64,000 nt of DNA, from contig OX123197.2 in the NCBI GenBank assembly GCA_944739405.2, positions 58,318,047-58,382,046 of the forward strand. Reading direction: 5' to 3'. The first letter of the stretch is position 1; each line of letters opens with the position of its first letter. The position numbers and the translations under genes are program-made. A model generated the notes under the pieces. It searched no databases. It had not been told where the DNA came from and saw nothing but the letters and a program-made list of their open reading frames with translations. This DNA comes from Euclidia mi. Its lineage: Eukaryota; Arthropoda; Insecta; Lepidoptera; Erebidae. Below, piece by piece: positions 55,613 to 64,000 of this stretch.

Positions 55613-56070
55613 TTTTTGGGATGGAAAACAAGTAACAAGCCTCCAAACACAAGCTCAAAGTTCAATTAGATTCTTAGGAGAGGTAGTTTGTATGTGACAA
55701 ATTCGATCACGCAATAAAAGTCACAGTCACGCAAATCCATAATGTGTAATCCATATGTAATCCATAGGCATGCGCGACGTGGCATGCCTTTGGATTACAT
55801 ATGGATAATTTCACCCTTCTTCCCCTCTGGAAGGCGTATGAAGACACTGTGCCACCTCCAGGATCAATTACAACGTACGGCGAGTGACCTCGTGGGCTCG
55901 CCGTCTCGAGGTTTTACGGCATACTCTTTGGTGGCTGGCGATCGTCACACTCTCTTTGATGCCAAGACCTGCGGTTGAGGAGAGAGTGGTGTCAAACTTT
56001 CTCCCACTCAACCATCTCTTTGCTCAGCAAAACTGCCCCACAATCCTAAAGAATGTCAGCGTATAACCTC
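55613..56070. other. Unassigned stretch with a 25-bp hairpin
   Basis: At 55749-55806, 25-bp arms (atccatatgtaatccatagg and gcatgc) pair with one mismatch over an eight-base loop. The remaining GC-richer sequence (55840-56060) shows no domain. Confidence 0.45.
55749..55806. repeat. 25-bp hairpin
   Basis: Arms at 55749-55773 and 55782-55806 with one mismatch. They contain the repeated words atccatatgtaat and gcatgc. The left arm also overlaps a direct repeat of taatccata. Confidence 0.75.
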
Positions 56071-56071
56071 T

Positions 56072-56095
56072 CTAACCTCATTATTACATACATAC
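56072..56095 (-). repeat. Tail of an RTE fragment, separated by the Gypsy insertion
   Basis: On the minus strand this is tatgtatgtaataatgagg, the simple-repeat end expected after the RTE stop codon. The matching coding end lies at 61640-61830, on the other side of the Gypsy element. Confidence 0.6.
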
Positions 56096-56293
56096 TGTTG
56101 AGTCCTAGGTATCTGTGTGTTCGGGGCAGTATGCAAGGAGAGATAATCAAAGGCCGAAATAACTTTCACCATATATATTGTCCACAAGTATTAATTGTTA
56201 TAGCGACTTGAAATAATCGCGGTCGAGCAAGGACTGGCTTGCCGCGCTACGTATAATAAGCGTTACATACAAAATGCTATGTCAGCCCCCACA
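56096..56293 (-). repeat. 3' LTR of the Gypsy-type element
   Basis: On the element's strand it starts TGTGGGGGCTGACATAGC and ends CTCAACA. The 198-bp sequence matches 61429-61629 except for a few substitutions and a small indel near 56187. Confidence 0.9.
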
Positions 56294-56296
56294 ATA

Positions 56297-56322
56297 CTCC
56301 CCCCCCTTTTTTTTAAAAGAAA
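56297..56322 (-). other. Polypurine tract
   Basis: The minus strand reads an A run followed by gggggggg and agta, immediately before the 3' LTR. This is the expected primer for plus-strand DNA synthesis. Confidence 0.85.
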
Positions 56323-56865
56323 AATATAAAAGAAAAGTTTCGCTATACAATTGCAAAAGTTTCATCAGTTACGGTACATCATTCATATAAAAATAGAAAG
56401 AAGGTGCCACATACACCCAAGTAACGTACAAACGCAGCGTCAGCGCATTGCTCGCTACTTGATCCGTATGTGCAAATATACATAGGCATTAGGTACAACT
56501 CATGTTTTCTGTTGAAACAGAGATACGCTGTATAATAAGGTGTTTATGTTCTACACCTAAAATTCTTATAAGTACATTTATTTAAAACTTATTCATAATC
56601 ATTACACTTTGCCTCACTTTGTGGGGCTTTATGTTAAACACATAAATGGTGATATAGAGTCACAATTTTTATTCATATGATATTCAGTATATGGTTTGCA
56701 CAAATATGTTACATAGTTCACATAAAATTACTATTTAAAAGTCTTAATATAAAGAAAAAGTGTTGTAAACATTACACTGAAACACATCTAAATGTTGCAT
56801 ACGAACGAAAAAGAACTTTATTGCAAAGTAATCTAAGGCTTAAAATGGAAATGTTACCACTGAAG
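56323..56865 (-). other. Non-coding region between the last frame and the polypurine tract
   Basis: AT-rich sequence of about 0.5 kb inside the Gypsy-type element, without a recognised domain. No envelope-like gene is evident here. Confidence 0.45.
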
Positions 56866-56867
56866 GG

Positions 56868-57191
56868 TTAAAATAAAAAATATAATAAAATATTGTTTAC
56901 CGAACTTTGGTAGTAATGTGCGGCCACCGGTTGAACGTTCGGTCGCACCGATGTTTTAGTTCCACGTCCCTCCTCAATAGTTGCAATGACTTGATCAATC
57001 ATTTTACTCTTAATTCTCCTTCCATATACTCGACATAAGACAAAACAACAGCTTGCAATGATCACAAGAACCACAACCATGGTCACGATACTATAGAACT
57101 GTAACTGTCTTTCTACTTCAGCTTGGGCATGGTTTCCAGCCCCGGTTTGTGTAATAATGACTTCGGAATTTTTAGACTGAAGCGAACCCAT
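56868..57191 (-). CDS. Small membrane-protein frame downstream of pol in the Gypsy-type element
   Basis: The frame is open from 57209; the ATG at 57191 gives MGSLQSKNSEV, which fits an N-myristoylation signal (Gly2, Ser6). About 35 residues in, a single hydrophobic segment SIVTMVVVLVIIASCCFVLC is followed by a positive cluster YGRRIKSKM, then a soluble tail of about 45 residues. The frame has no break, unlike the rest of the element. Function is unknown; membrane attachment during particle assembly or release is a guess. It is too small and lacks the features of an envelope glycoprotein. Confidence 0.55.
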   Translation of the reverse strand: MGSLQSKNSEVIITQTGAGNHAQAEVERQLQFYSIVTMVVVLVIIASCCFVLCRVYGRRIKSKMIDQVIATIEEGRGTKTSVRPNVQPVAAHYYQSSVNNILLYFLF

Positions 57192-57320
57192 ATTTACGAA
57201 AATTGTCATAAAATAATAAGTTCGAGTAAATGTCTAACTTTCGACGTTTTAGAGTGAAATGAATGCAACACTTTTAGACAAATTATATCGAAAACAAATT
57301 CGAAAATATGCTTACTAAGG

Positions 57321-57893
57321 TTATGTTACAAGTCTGCTGAAACTTATTTCACAATTTGTGTTAAAACGCACTGGTGGCTTTATTATTCTGCCACTTCGTG
57401 TGGTACAAGTAACAAACTTGTGTCCTAACTTTGTATTTTTATTAATAATATCAGGTTGTGTAATTTCAATGGAAAGAGTCGGCGTACTATGTTCTGATTC
57501 TGCTAATATAAAGGCTGGTTTCAGTCTATCTACTGATACGTCAACTTGCCTGTTTGGAAGTTGTATCTTAAACACTTTGTTCCGCCTACTTATGACGCTA
57601 TAGGGGCCATCGTAAGTAGGTTGTAAAGATTTTTTAATCGTATCGTTTCGTATAAAAACATGACTACAATTATTTAATTCCCTAAAAACAAATAAGCGTC
57701 GAGAATCACTCTCAGTTCGTGACTTGGGACGGAGGCTATTTATATATTCTCGCAATTTTTCGACGTACGTATAATAATCGCCAGTGTACTTTGGACTTAC
57801 CTCGCTGTAAAAATCGCCTGGTAAGCGCAACGACTGACCCAATGTTAGCTCGGCTGCACCAAAGCCGGTGTCACACCGAACGGCGGCACGCAA
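57321..57893 (-). pseudogene. Integrase C-terminal region and pol tail
   Basis: The minus strand reads RAAVRCDTGFGAAELTLGQ, LRLPGDF, RRLFVFRELNNCSHVFIRND, LQPTYDGPYSVISRRNKVFK and DRLKPAFI. This is the standard end of Gypsy integrases, including the GPY/F-type module (YDGPYSVI). The tail after DRLKPA is Thr/Ser rich. It is the continuation of 58038-58844, from which it is separated by an insertion and stops. Confidence 0.82.
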
Positions 57894-57924
57894 TCCAAAT
57901 AAAACGGTCGCTAACTGTTCGTCC

Positions 57925-58130
57925 CAAGAATAGATTCTTCATAAAGTTTCCTACAGATTGGTATATAAATATCCTTACGTAATTATACATTTTAATAATA
58001 AACCTGCTGAAAATAAAGAAGGAAATAAAAAATGCGATTATAACGATCGACCGATTCCCGGCCTCTCGCCAGTCAGGCACTTTTTTGACGCGGCCGATTC
58101 CCGGCCTCTCACCAGTCCCGAGGTTAAAGA
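57925..58130. repeat. Roughly 200-bp insertion in the integrase with a 24-bp duplication
   Basis: ccgattcccggcctctcgcc then agtc occurs at 58051-58074 and, with one change, at 58094-58117, a 43-bp period. The surrounding block interrupts the integrase between RWHRSLKVS and the LATVLFGLRAAV reading, where related proteins have only about 10-15 residues. The rest of the insert is AT-rich. Origin unknown. Confidence 0.6.
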
Positions 58131-58844
58131 TACTTTTAAAGAGCGATGCCACCTCTCTATGATCCCGTTGCTTTGCGGATGGTATGGTGTAGTTCGAATT
58201 CTTTGTACTCCTAACAACTTTAATAGGTTAGAGAAGAGTTCCCCTTCGAACTGCCTACATTGGTCACTTGTCAACCTTTTAGGACATCCAAACCTGCAAA
58301 TCCAATTCTCATAAATGGCTCTCGCTATGGTTTCGGCGGTTATATCAGAAGTAGGTATCGCTTCCATCCAGTGTGTACAACGGTCAATAATGGTGACGCA
58401 ATACCTGTTGTTATGCCGCGTCGTAGGTAGTGGGCCTACAATGTCTACATGTATGTGTTCGAAACGTCGGCTTGATTCGTATGCACCTATTCCTGTGACG
58501 ACATGACAACTAACCTTACTTTTTTGACATGGAATGCACGCTTTTGCCCATAAGCCAACTTGTTTATTCATACCTGGGCAAAAAAATTGTTTAGCTACCA
58601 TTTTACGGGTAGTTTTAACGCCTGGATGACTAATGTTATGAACCGATTCGAAAGCGATTTTTCTAAATGCCAGTGGAACATACGGTCTAACGTTACCTTT
58701 ACTGATATCACAGTACACGCTTTTGTTGACGTTGGGTACGTGTATTTGTTTCAACTGTATAGTGCTCGAGGTAGTAACTGTGTAATTTGATCGTCCGCCT
58801 CCTGCGCTGTTGCTAATTCTTCGTAATCTATATACGTGGGACAT
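58131..58844 (-). pseudogene. Gypsy-type integrase, zinc-binding and catalytic core
   Basis: The HHCC zinc-binding region reads HNISHPGVKTTRKMV then CPGMNKQV and CIPCQ. The catalytic core has HIHVDIVGPLP (first Asp), RLTSDQCRQFEGELF (second Asp; DRG is more usual) and HPQSNGIIERWHRSLK (Glu). Integrase would insert the element DNA. The frame starts within the domain and is lost after LKVS because of the downstream insertion. Confidence 0.85.
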
Positions 58845-59700
58845 GTTATGGTTTCAACGCGCGATAATGCGTCGGCCACCGGGTTTTCGCTTCCGTTGAC
58901 GTGCTGTATGTCGCCAGTATATTCACTAATATACAAAAACTGTCTTACGCGCCTAGGGGTTTCTTTCGCTCAGCTAACCTGTGAAAGAGCGAATGTTAAG
59001 GGCTTATGGTCGGTATATACAGTTAAGCATCGACCTTCTATCATATCCTTAAAGTGCATGATTGACACATATATAGCGAGTAACTAACTGTCGTAGGTGC
59101 TGTATTTCTGTTGGGTATCCGACAATTTCTTTGAGAAAAACCCAAGTGTTTGCAAAACGTTACCAACTCTTTGTTGTAATACTGCACCTACGCAGGTATT
59201 AGAGGCGTCGGTCATTAGCGATAGCGGTGCGTCAGATACAGGATGAGATAATGTAACGGCGGCGCTTTGGAGGCTTGCGTTACATTTCTCGTACGCAATT
59301 TCAGCTTCGTTGTCCCATTCAATTTTGGTCTTATCGTTTTTCTGAGAGTTGTGAAGGAATTTATTAAGGTACATGTGATATTCGACAGCTTTAGGCAGAT
59401 GCAATCTGTAAAAAATTATTATATCTAAAAATCGTCAAAGTTGCTCTACTGTCTCCGGCTTTGGATAGTCTACAATGGCCTGGACTTTATCAGGTAGAGG
59501 ACTAATTCCTGCTGATTTAACCTTATAACCTAAGAAATCGACTTCCGTAACCGCAAATAAACTTTTACTGATATTTATGGGCAACCCGATACTTTGGAAT
59601 CTCTCGAATACTTTTCTAACGTGCTCTTTATTGATGGTGCTATTTTTAGACATTATGATTACGTCATCAATATAAAAAAATAACGAGGACTCGTATTCGT
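58751..59700 (-). pseudogene. Reverse transcriptase C-terminal half and RNase H, broken into pieces
   Basis: In minus-strand order: FFYIDDVIIMSKNS with the catalytic YIDD (about 59646-59685), NISKSLFAVTEVDFLGYKV (59435-59653), then after a shift HNSQKNDKTKIEWDNEAEIA and LSLMTDASNTCVGAVLQQ with the first RNase H Asp (59084-59404). Last come GDIQHVNGSENPVADALSRV, the RNase H end (58751-58936). Stops and shifts between these blocks make it non-functional. Confidence 0.85.
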
Positions 59701-59715
59701 TGTTTATTTTCTCGC

Positions 59716-60045
59716 CTATGTTCTCGATTGTCTCCTTGTAGTATGTACCGTGTTGTCCATAAATCTCTGATAAGTTTGAGAAGCGTTTCGAAGCCCAAAT
59801 CCCATCCGTGGGAATTCAAATAAGCCGAACGGAGTGGTGATAGCCGTTTTTTCTACGTCTTCTGGCTCAACCTCTATGAAATGATGTGCATTATTAATGT
59901 CTAATTTAGTGTACACCTTTTTGCCTGACAACCCGTAAGTGAAATCGTGAAGCCTTGGTATCGGATACCGATCTGGTTTGAATACGGCGTTTAGACGTCG
60001 GTAATCGGTGCAAGGTCGTAAACTACCATCTTTCTTCTGCACCAC
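59716..60045 (-). pseudogene. Reverse transcriptase N-terminal half
   Basis: VQKKDGSLRPCTDYRRLNAV, YPIPRLHDFTYGLSGKKVYT, LDINNAHHFIEVE and FPRMGFGLRNASQTYQRFMD are fingers and palm motifs of Gypsy RT. The usual AYHQI reads AHHFI. A frameshift with the upstream protease frame lies near 60040 and another follows RFMDN. Confidence 0.85.
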
Positions 60046-60049
60046 GGTG

Positions 60050-60460
60050 TAAAGGACTAGCCCACTTACTTCTAGAAGGTCTACAGATACCTAGTTCTTG
60101 CATATGACGAAATTCATCTTTAACTAGTTGGTACTTACTTGGTGGTAGAGGTCTGGGCTTCGCGAAAACAGGAGGACCCGTCGTTTCAATATAATGTTTA
60201 ACTGAGAGTGCAGAAGGAGAGTCCTTAAACAGCCTAAGTGGCTGTTTATCATATGTATAACTACGTCTTAACCCTAAATTAAGTTCTAACGTTACAATTC
60301 CAAATGTACTAATTTCTGTACCATTTGCAGCAAATAGCTTATAATAAGACTTGATACGATTACATATTTTTGACCTAAATCTAGTAACAGGCACGACGGA
60401 CACGTTGGCACCAGTATCAATAAGAAAGCTCATACCATTTTTGGTGTCCGTGATGCACAA
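60050..60460 (-). pseudogene. Aspartic protease and linker
   Basis: The frame reads SFLIDTGANVSVVPVTRF with the DTG catalytic motif, then LFAANGTEISTFG and a linker with GPPVFAKPRPLPPSKYQLVK leading towards RT. The protease would process the Gag-Pol product. The frame breaks at its junction with RT near 60040. Confidence 0.82.
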
Positions 60461-60521
60461 GCGGTGGTTTTGGGCGGGGTTGATGCACGCACCGCTGCGT
60501 CAGGCTGCATCCGCCCTAGTT

Positions 60522-61388
60522 TTACGCCGTGGTCGACTGCTTCCCCCAATTACACGGTGTCTCATACCGCCTTGCAGCTTCTTGGAACCGAAAATGATAC
60601 CAGCACAGCCAGTCTGGTCTGTGTTCTGCTCGACGTGGTGTCTGGGACCTGGAACGGGAACGAGAACGGTTCCATCTCCAGCGTTCAGCACCAGAAAGTC
60701 GATTACTGGTACGAATGCCGCTTACTTCATCGCGCAGCGATTTAAGTTCCAGTGCCATATTTCTCATCTGGATCAATAGCTCGCTGTTAACCTCTGCCGA
60801 GCTTGACATGGGTACAGGATTTGCAGAAGCAGTAGTGTCCACTGCAGATAGCCCTCCGTTACGCAGGTTATCCATGATCTTGTCGGCCATCTCGGCGAGG
60901 TCATCCAGTTTGGTATCTGCTTTGTTGGTAGCCAGGATCGCGCGCACACAAGCTGGCAATCGTGTTAACCACAAATTCTTGAGGGTGTCTCCTGCCGCTC
61001 CAGAATTCTTCGCCAACTTACTCATTTTAGCTAGCAATTGCGACGGACGTTGCTGGCCTAAGTCCATTTCTAAAACTAGCTTGTTGAACTGAGCTTCAAC
61101 GCTGGCCTGGAAAGCTTTCAACAGCTTGTTCTTGAGCGTGACATAACGCTGCTGCTCCGGCGGGTTGCTGATAAGGTCGCCTATTTGGCTTAGCTCCTCT
61201 TTGCCCAGCTTGCTTAACACCATGTCATATTTCACCTGATCGCTCTGATGTTGTGGGCCCATCACCGCTTCGAACTGGACGAACCACATTTTGAGCATGT
61301 CCGTCCAAAACGGTGGTATACGCGAGGATACGCTAATAGCCGCTAACTCACTTGCTTGCATACTGGTAGTCGGTGCCGGTAAGGCCAT
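60522..61388 (-). pseudogene. Gag-like protein of the Gypsy-type element
   Basis: The ATG at 61388 gives MALPAPTTSMQASELAA, about 40 bases after the 5' LTR. The capsid-like helical region includes IPPFWTDMLKMWFVQFEAVM, YDMVLSKLGKEELSQIGDLI and SQLLAKMSKLAKNSGAAGDT, followed by a Ser/Arg-rich stretch (NRSRSRSRSQTP). The C-terminal LCWYHFRFQEAARRYETPC is a degraded cysteine cluster; one expected Cys looks like Tyr. The frame is open to about 60522 and would continue into protease only by a frameshift. Confidence 0.8.
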
Positions 61389-61404
61389 GACTGAACACCT
61401 CACA

Positions 61405-61428
61405 CACTGCCTTAAGCGGGGTCACCAC
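61405..61428 (-). other. Primer-site region after the 5' LTR
   Basis: Directly after the 5' LTR the minus strand reads gtggtgaccccgcttaaggc. TGGTGACCCC is a familiar start of tRNA primer sites in arthropod Gypsy elements, but I cannot name the tRNA without comparison. Confidence 0.55.
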
Positions 61429-61629
61429 TGTTGAGTCCTAAGTGTCTATGTGTTCGGGGCAGTATGCAAGGAGAGATAATCAAAGGCCGAAATAACTTTC
61501 AGCATATATATTGTCCACAGTAGTACAATAATTGTTATAGCGACTTGACATAATCGCAGTCGAGCAAGGACTGGCTTGCCGCGCTACGTATAATAAGTGT
61601 TACATACAAAATGCTATGTCAGCCCCCAC
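61429..61629 (-). repeat. 5' LTR of the Gypsy-type element
   Basis: 201 bp, TGTGGGGGCTGACATAGC to CTCAACA on the minus strand, matching 56096-56293. A TATATA-type sequence (catatatattg) in the middle could be part of the promoter. Confidence 0.9.
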
Positions 61630-61840
61630 ACATAAATATGCTCACGACTTTTCCCGTCGGGGTCGGAAGAGACAACAGAATGCCACTTGCTTATATCCAT
61701 GCAAATCTCACGCGCTTCCTCTACATTCATTACTCTTTTCATACATGCTCACTGGTTACGGGTGCTTCGGACTTTTCCGTTTTTCAAGACGTCCCCATTG
61801 GTCGACGAACGTCTTACTAGGTCTGCCGCAACCGACTTTC
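61630..61840 (-). pseudogene. 3' end of an RTE-type LINE reverse transcriptase
   Basis: On the minus strand the reading is VAADLVRRSS, then MNVEEAREICMDISKWHSVV followed by DPDGKS and gtgagcatatttatg. It matches in pattern the end of the RTE copy at 25860-25975 (NEARKIYQNRSKWRSVVS, then YPYGKQA and gtgagtctatatatgtatg). The Gypsy-type element entered just after the stop codon, so the tail continues at 56072-56095. Confidence 0.7.
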
Positions 61841-64000
61841 CCACATCTGCCTTATATTTTATCCGTGCCACAAGAACATAGACTTTTTGTAAACAAAGAA
61901 TTTCTAAGTTCTGTCAAAAACATATAATGTCAAATCCAATGAGCGCAATGGTACATAGATAATGTGTCATTACAAAGTAATATGTCAATTGATCGGGTTT
62001 TTATCGATATATGCGTTGTCAACAGTGTTTTGTGGTACTGGAATACGTCAGACGCCTGGAAAGTCAACATTTTGCGTTAATCCATGGAAATTTTACATTC
62101 TTGGACTTAGTGGACATTTATCAGAGGATAAAACATATCTTTTGGATGTCAAGAAGAGGTTAGTTTATAATTAAACGCAAGTTTATAGTGTCGCAACGCT
62201 TGTCCTGCGGCCGGCATCTCGGAAAAGCGGGTGCAGAATTGAAGATGGCAAACTATTAGTAACATAGATGATTACACCTTAGAAAAATAAATATCTTCTT
62301 CTGACAAAGGTAATGTTATTTTACCGTAACTTTTTAATGGATTTTGTTTAAGTTCATTCTGACGTTTTCATTCATACACAACATAAATTCTCCATGCCTA
62401 GGAATTTTAATGCAATATACTAATTAATGGTCTGTAATATTATTAATTCGAGGTATTTTTAAATATTTTAGCTAATTTAATTGCCTATGATTAAAAATAT
62501 CAAGTCAAGTCAAAGTACCATATTTGTACTCTATCACTGACATACATGGTTCTCTATTATTGTCTTGTATTTACAGAATTACTTACGTGTAAAAAAACTA
62601 CACAAAATTGGCAAATTAATGAAAATACTTCTGGGCAATTCGACCACTCAAACACAAAATCAAAAATGTTTATTTTTGTAAAAATAGAACATTTTTGGTC
62701 ACGACAGGAAGTCTAGTCAAGATTATCTATACTGAAATATAAATTCGAAGTAGCATAACTGAGCATTGAAAAAAACGACTGTCCAAAAAGTATAAAAGTT
62801 CACTAAAGCATAAAATCTCAAACACAACTGTTTGAAACAAAGGTTGGGAAGCCCTGAATGTGTATTTACAAAAAGTCTATCTTCTCGTGGCACCAACTAT
62901 ATTTAATTCGTCAATCTTTTCACCCACATAATTTTTTTATTATATTCCATAACAAATTATTATAACTTTTAATTATTATATTCTTTAAACCAGCCTTAGT
63001 AGATAGATTTGAGGGTACAAAAGCAAAGTCGAAATGAATTAGACATAATTATTGAGTATACCGATGTTCATTTTCACATTTTTTTATAATTACAATTAAT
63101 TAATTAACAGCTGCAGCACAGAATGTTGATAAAAAAATAAAGCGTAAATTCCTTATTTAATTTACTTTTTCCGTTGTGTTAAAGGAGAATGCCGGTTTTT
63201 GTATGGAAGCCTGTACCGTTTGCTTTTTCATGAAATGAACATTTTTAGCCAGCTTATTGTTTAATATTACCGTAGGCATGAAGCGTTTTTGTTTTCGAAT
63301 CCGCAGTTCTGAGATTTTCACATAACCATATTTTTAAAAAATCCGCCATGAATATTGCAAAGGAAGGAATTTGTCCTTGATTTCTAATTGTTTATAACAA
63401 TTTCAATAAGTGAATGATGTTACAAGTTAAAAGAAACGTAGTTTCGACCCAGAGCAACAAACCTCAACTCAACGGATAAAAACAAACACGATCGATGCGT
63501 AGGTGACGTTGTGTGGGGTTGACATTTGACACTTTTGACAGTTGCTCAAGTTATAAAATGTTACCCTGCAAGTGTTGTTTTCTCGATTAAATTATATCTA
63601 AAATCAATATCACCTAAAAAACAATCGATTAATGAATAAATTGCTCAACCAAATACTGAAATCAAGTTAAGTAGCCAACTATGTATTTCTATTTAATAAA
63701 ATCACACAGAACACAGTTTTTTTAATATACTATCAGTGTATTAAAAAAGAAAGTGCCTTCTATTGAATCCAAAATCATTTAATCGTGTAAGCAATCGTTA
63801 ATGTTGAGAATATTACACTCGATTTTTTGTCGCTTGGAATCGACTTTTTTTTGTGCTGGCAATGTATGCATTCGGAAGTTGTTGATCTATGTTCTACTTT
63901 TTTATAATATTTCGTAAACGCGGATTTAATAATTATTCATAATTTAGTAATGGCATTCAAAATGTGTCAAAGTATTTACGGTATATCATTTTTTTTAAAG
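61841..64000. other. Unassigned AT-rich stretch to the window end
   Basis: No coding frame has a recognisable domain, and no inverted or direct repeat stands out. Short frames near 61962-62174 are AT-rich and domain-free. Confidence 0.4.

Larger units (their letters stand above)
56096..61629 (-). mobile_element. Gypsy-type LTR retrotransposon, complete structure, decayed frames
   Basis: Two LTRs of about 200 bp frame, in minus-strand order: a primer-site region, gag, protease, RT, RNase H, integrase, a post-integrase frame, a small membrane-protein frame and a polypurine tract. LTR sequences differ by about seven substitutions and one short indel by eye, so the insertion is neither brand new nor ancient. 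The flanks share TATG (minus strand), a probable 4-bp target duplication; it then requires one base (G) to be counted with the LTR end. Frames are broken in several places. Confidence 0.88.

Noticed and set aside
56323..57191. An envelope gene, which would make the Gypsy-type element an errantivirus-like provirus
   Set aside because: Only a 107-codon single-helix frame exists here. There is no signal peptide, cleavage site or ectodomain, so I call it a small accessory frame of an LTR retrotransposon.
61962..62174. A 70-codon frame near the right end
   Set aside because: No recognisable domain and no context; not supported as a gene.

Overview
This is eukaryotic, AT-rich DNA that reads as the intergenic or intronic repeat landscape of an insect, most likely a moth or butterfly. 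The basis is the set of repeat families: tRNA-headed SINEs with lepidopteran-style bodies, RTE-, CR1/L2-, Jockey- and I/LOA-type LINEs, and a short-LTR Gypsy element. I found no host protein-coding gene, no convincing functional tRNA or rRNA gene, and no CRISPR or prokaryotic feature. Essentially every long reading frame belongs to a transposable element. Clade names come from recalled motifs, not from a database search.

Layout. 0-6.2 kb holds SINE fragments (one a head-to-tail dimer), a dispersed repeat and a decayed Jockey-type LINE. 6.2-10.1 kb is a minus-strand CR1/L2-type LINE whose EN-RT frame is broken by one in-frame stop. 10.1-20.1 kb is a minus-strand RTE-like LINE with a long frame and a C-terminal C2H2 finger. 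It is split inside its endonuclease by a 5.7-kb plus-strand I/LOA-type LINE (13085-18806) with an exact 13-bp target duplication. An L1-ORF1p-like frame lies just upstream (20.1-20.9 kb). 22.5-26 kb is a second, degenerate RTE element carrying a 621-bp inverted-repeat MITE. 27.9-34 kb is a cluster of palindromes and DNA transposons: two strong hairpins, a 3.9-kb TTAA-flanked element that contains a foldback, and a 1.8-kb element with about 165-bp terminal inverted repeats (TIRs) and a protein-coding remnant.

34-54 kb contains SINEs with target duplications, a nearly complete CR1-type LINE (37.7-42.4 kb) with coiled-coil and esterase-like ORF1, several LINE 3' fragments, and an internally repeated dispersed element (46.8-48.0 kb). 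54.35-55.6 kb is a TIR element containing a LINE 3' fragment with a 15-bp duplication. 56.1-61.6 kb is a Gypsy-type LTR retrotransposon on the minus strand with both LTRs, polypurine tract, gag, protease, RT, RNase H, integrase and a small downstream membrane-protein frame. It sits in the 3' end of an older RTE fragment. The last 2 kb is AT-rich and unassigned.

The elements do not form a cellular pathway. They form a layered record of insertions: RTE then LOA at 10-20 kb, RTE then MITE at 22-26 kb, RTE tail then Gypsy at 56-62 kb, and TIR element then LINE fragment at 54-55 kb. Many reading frames described here lack a clear ATG and were followed by motif continuity.
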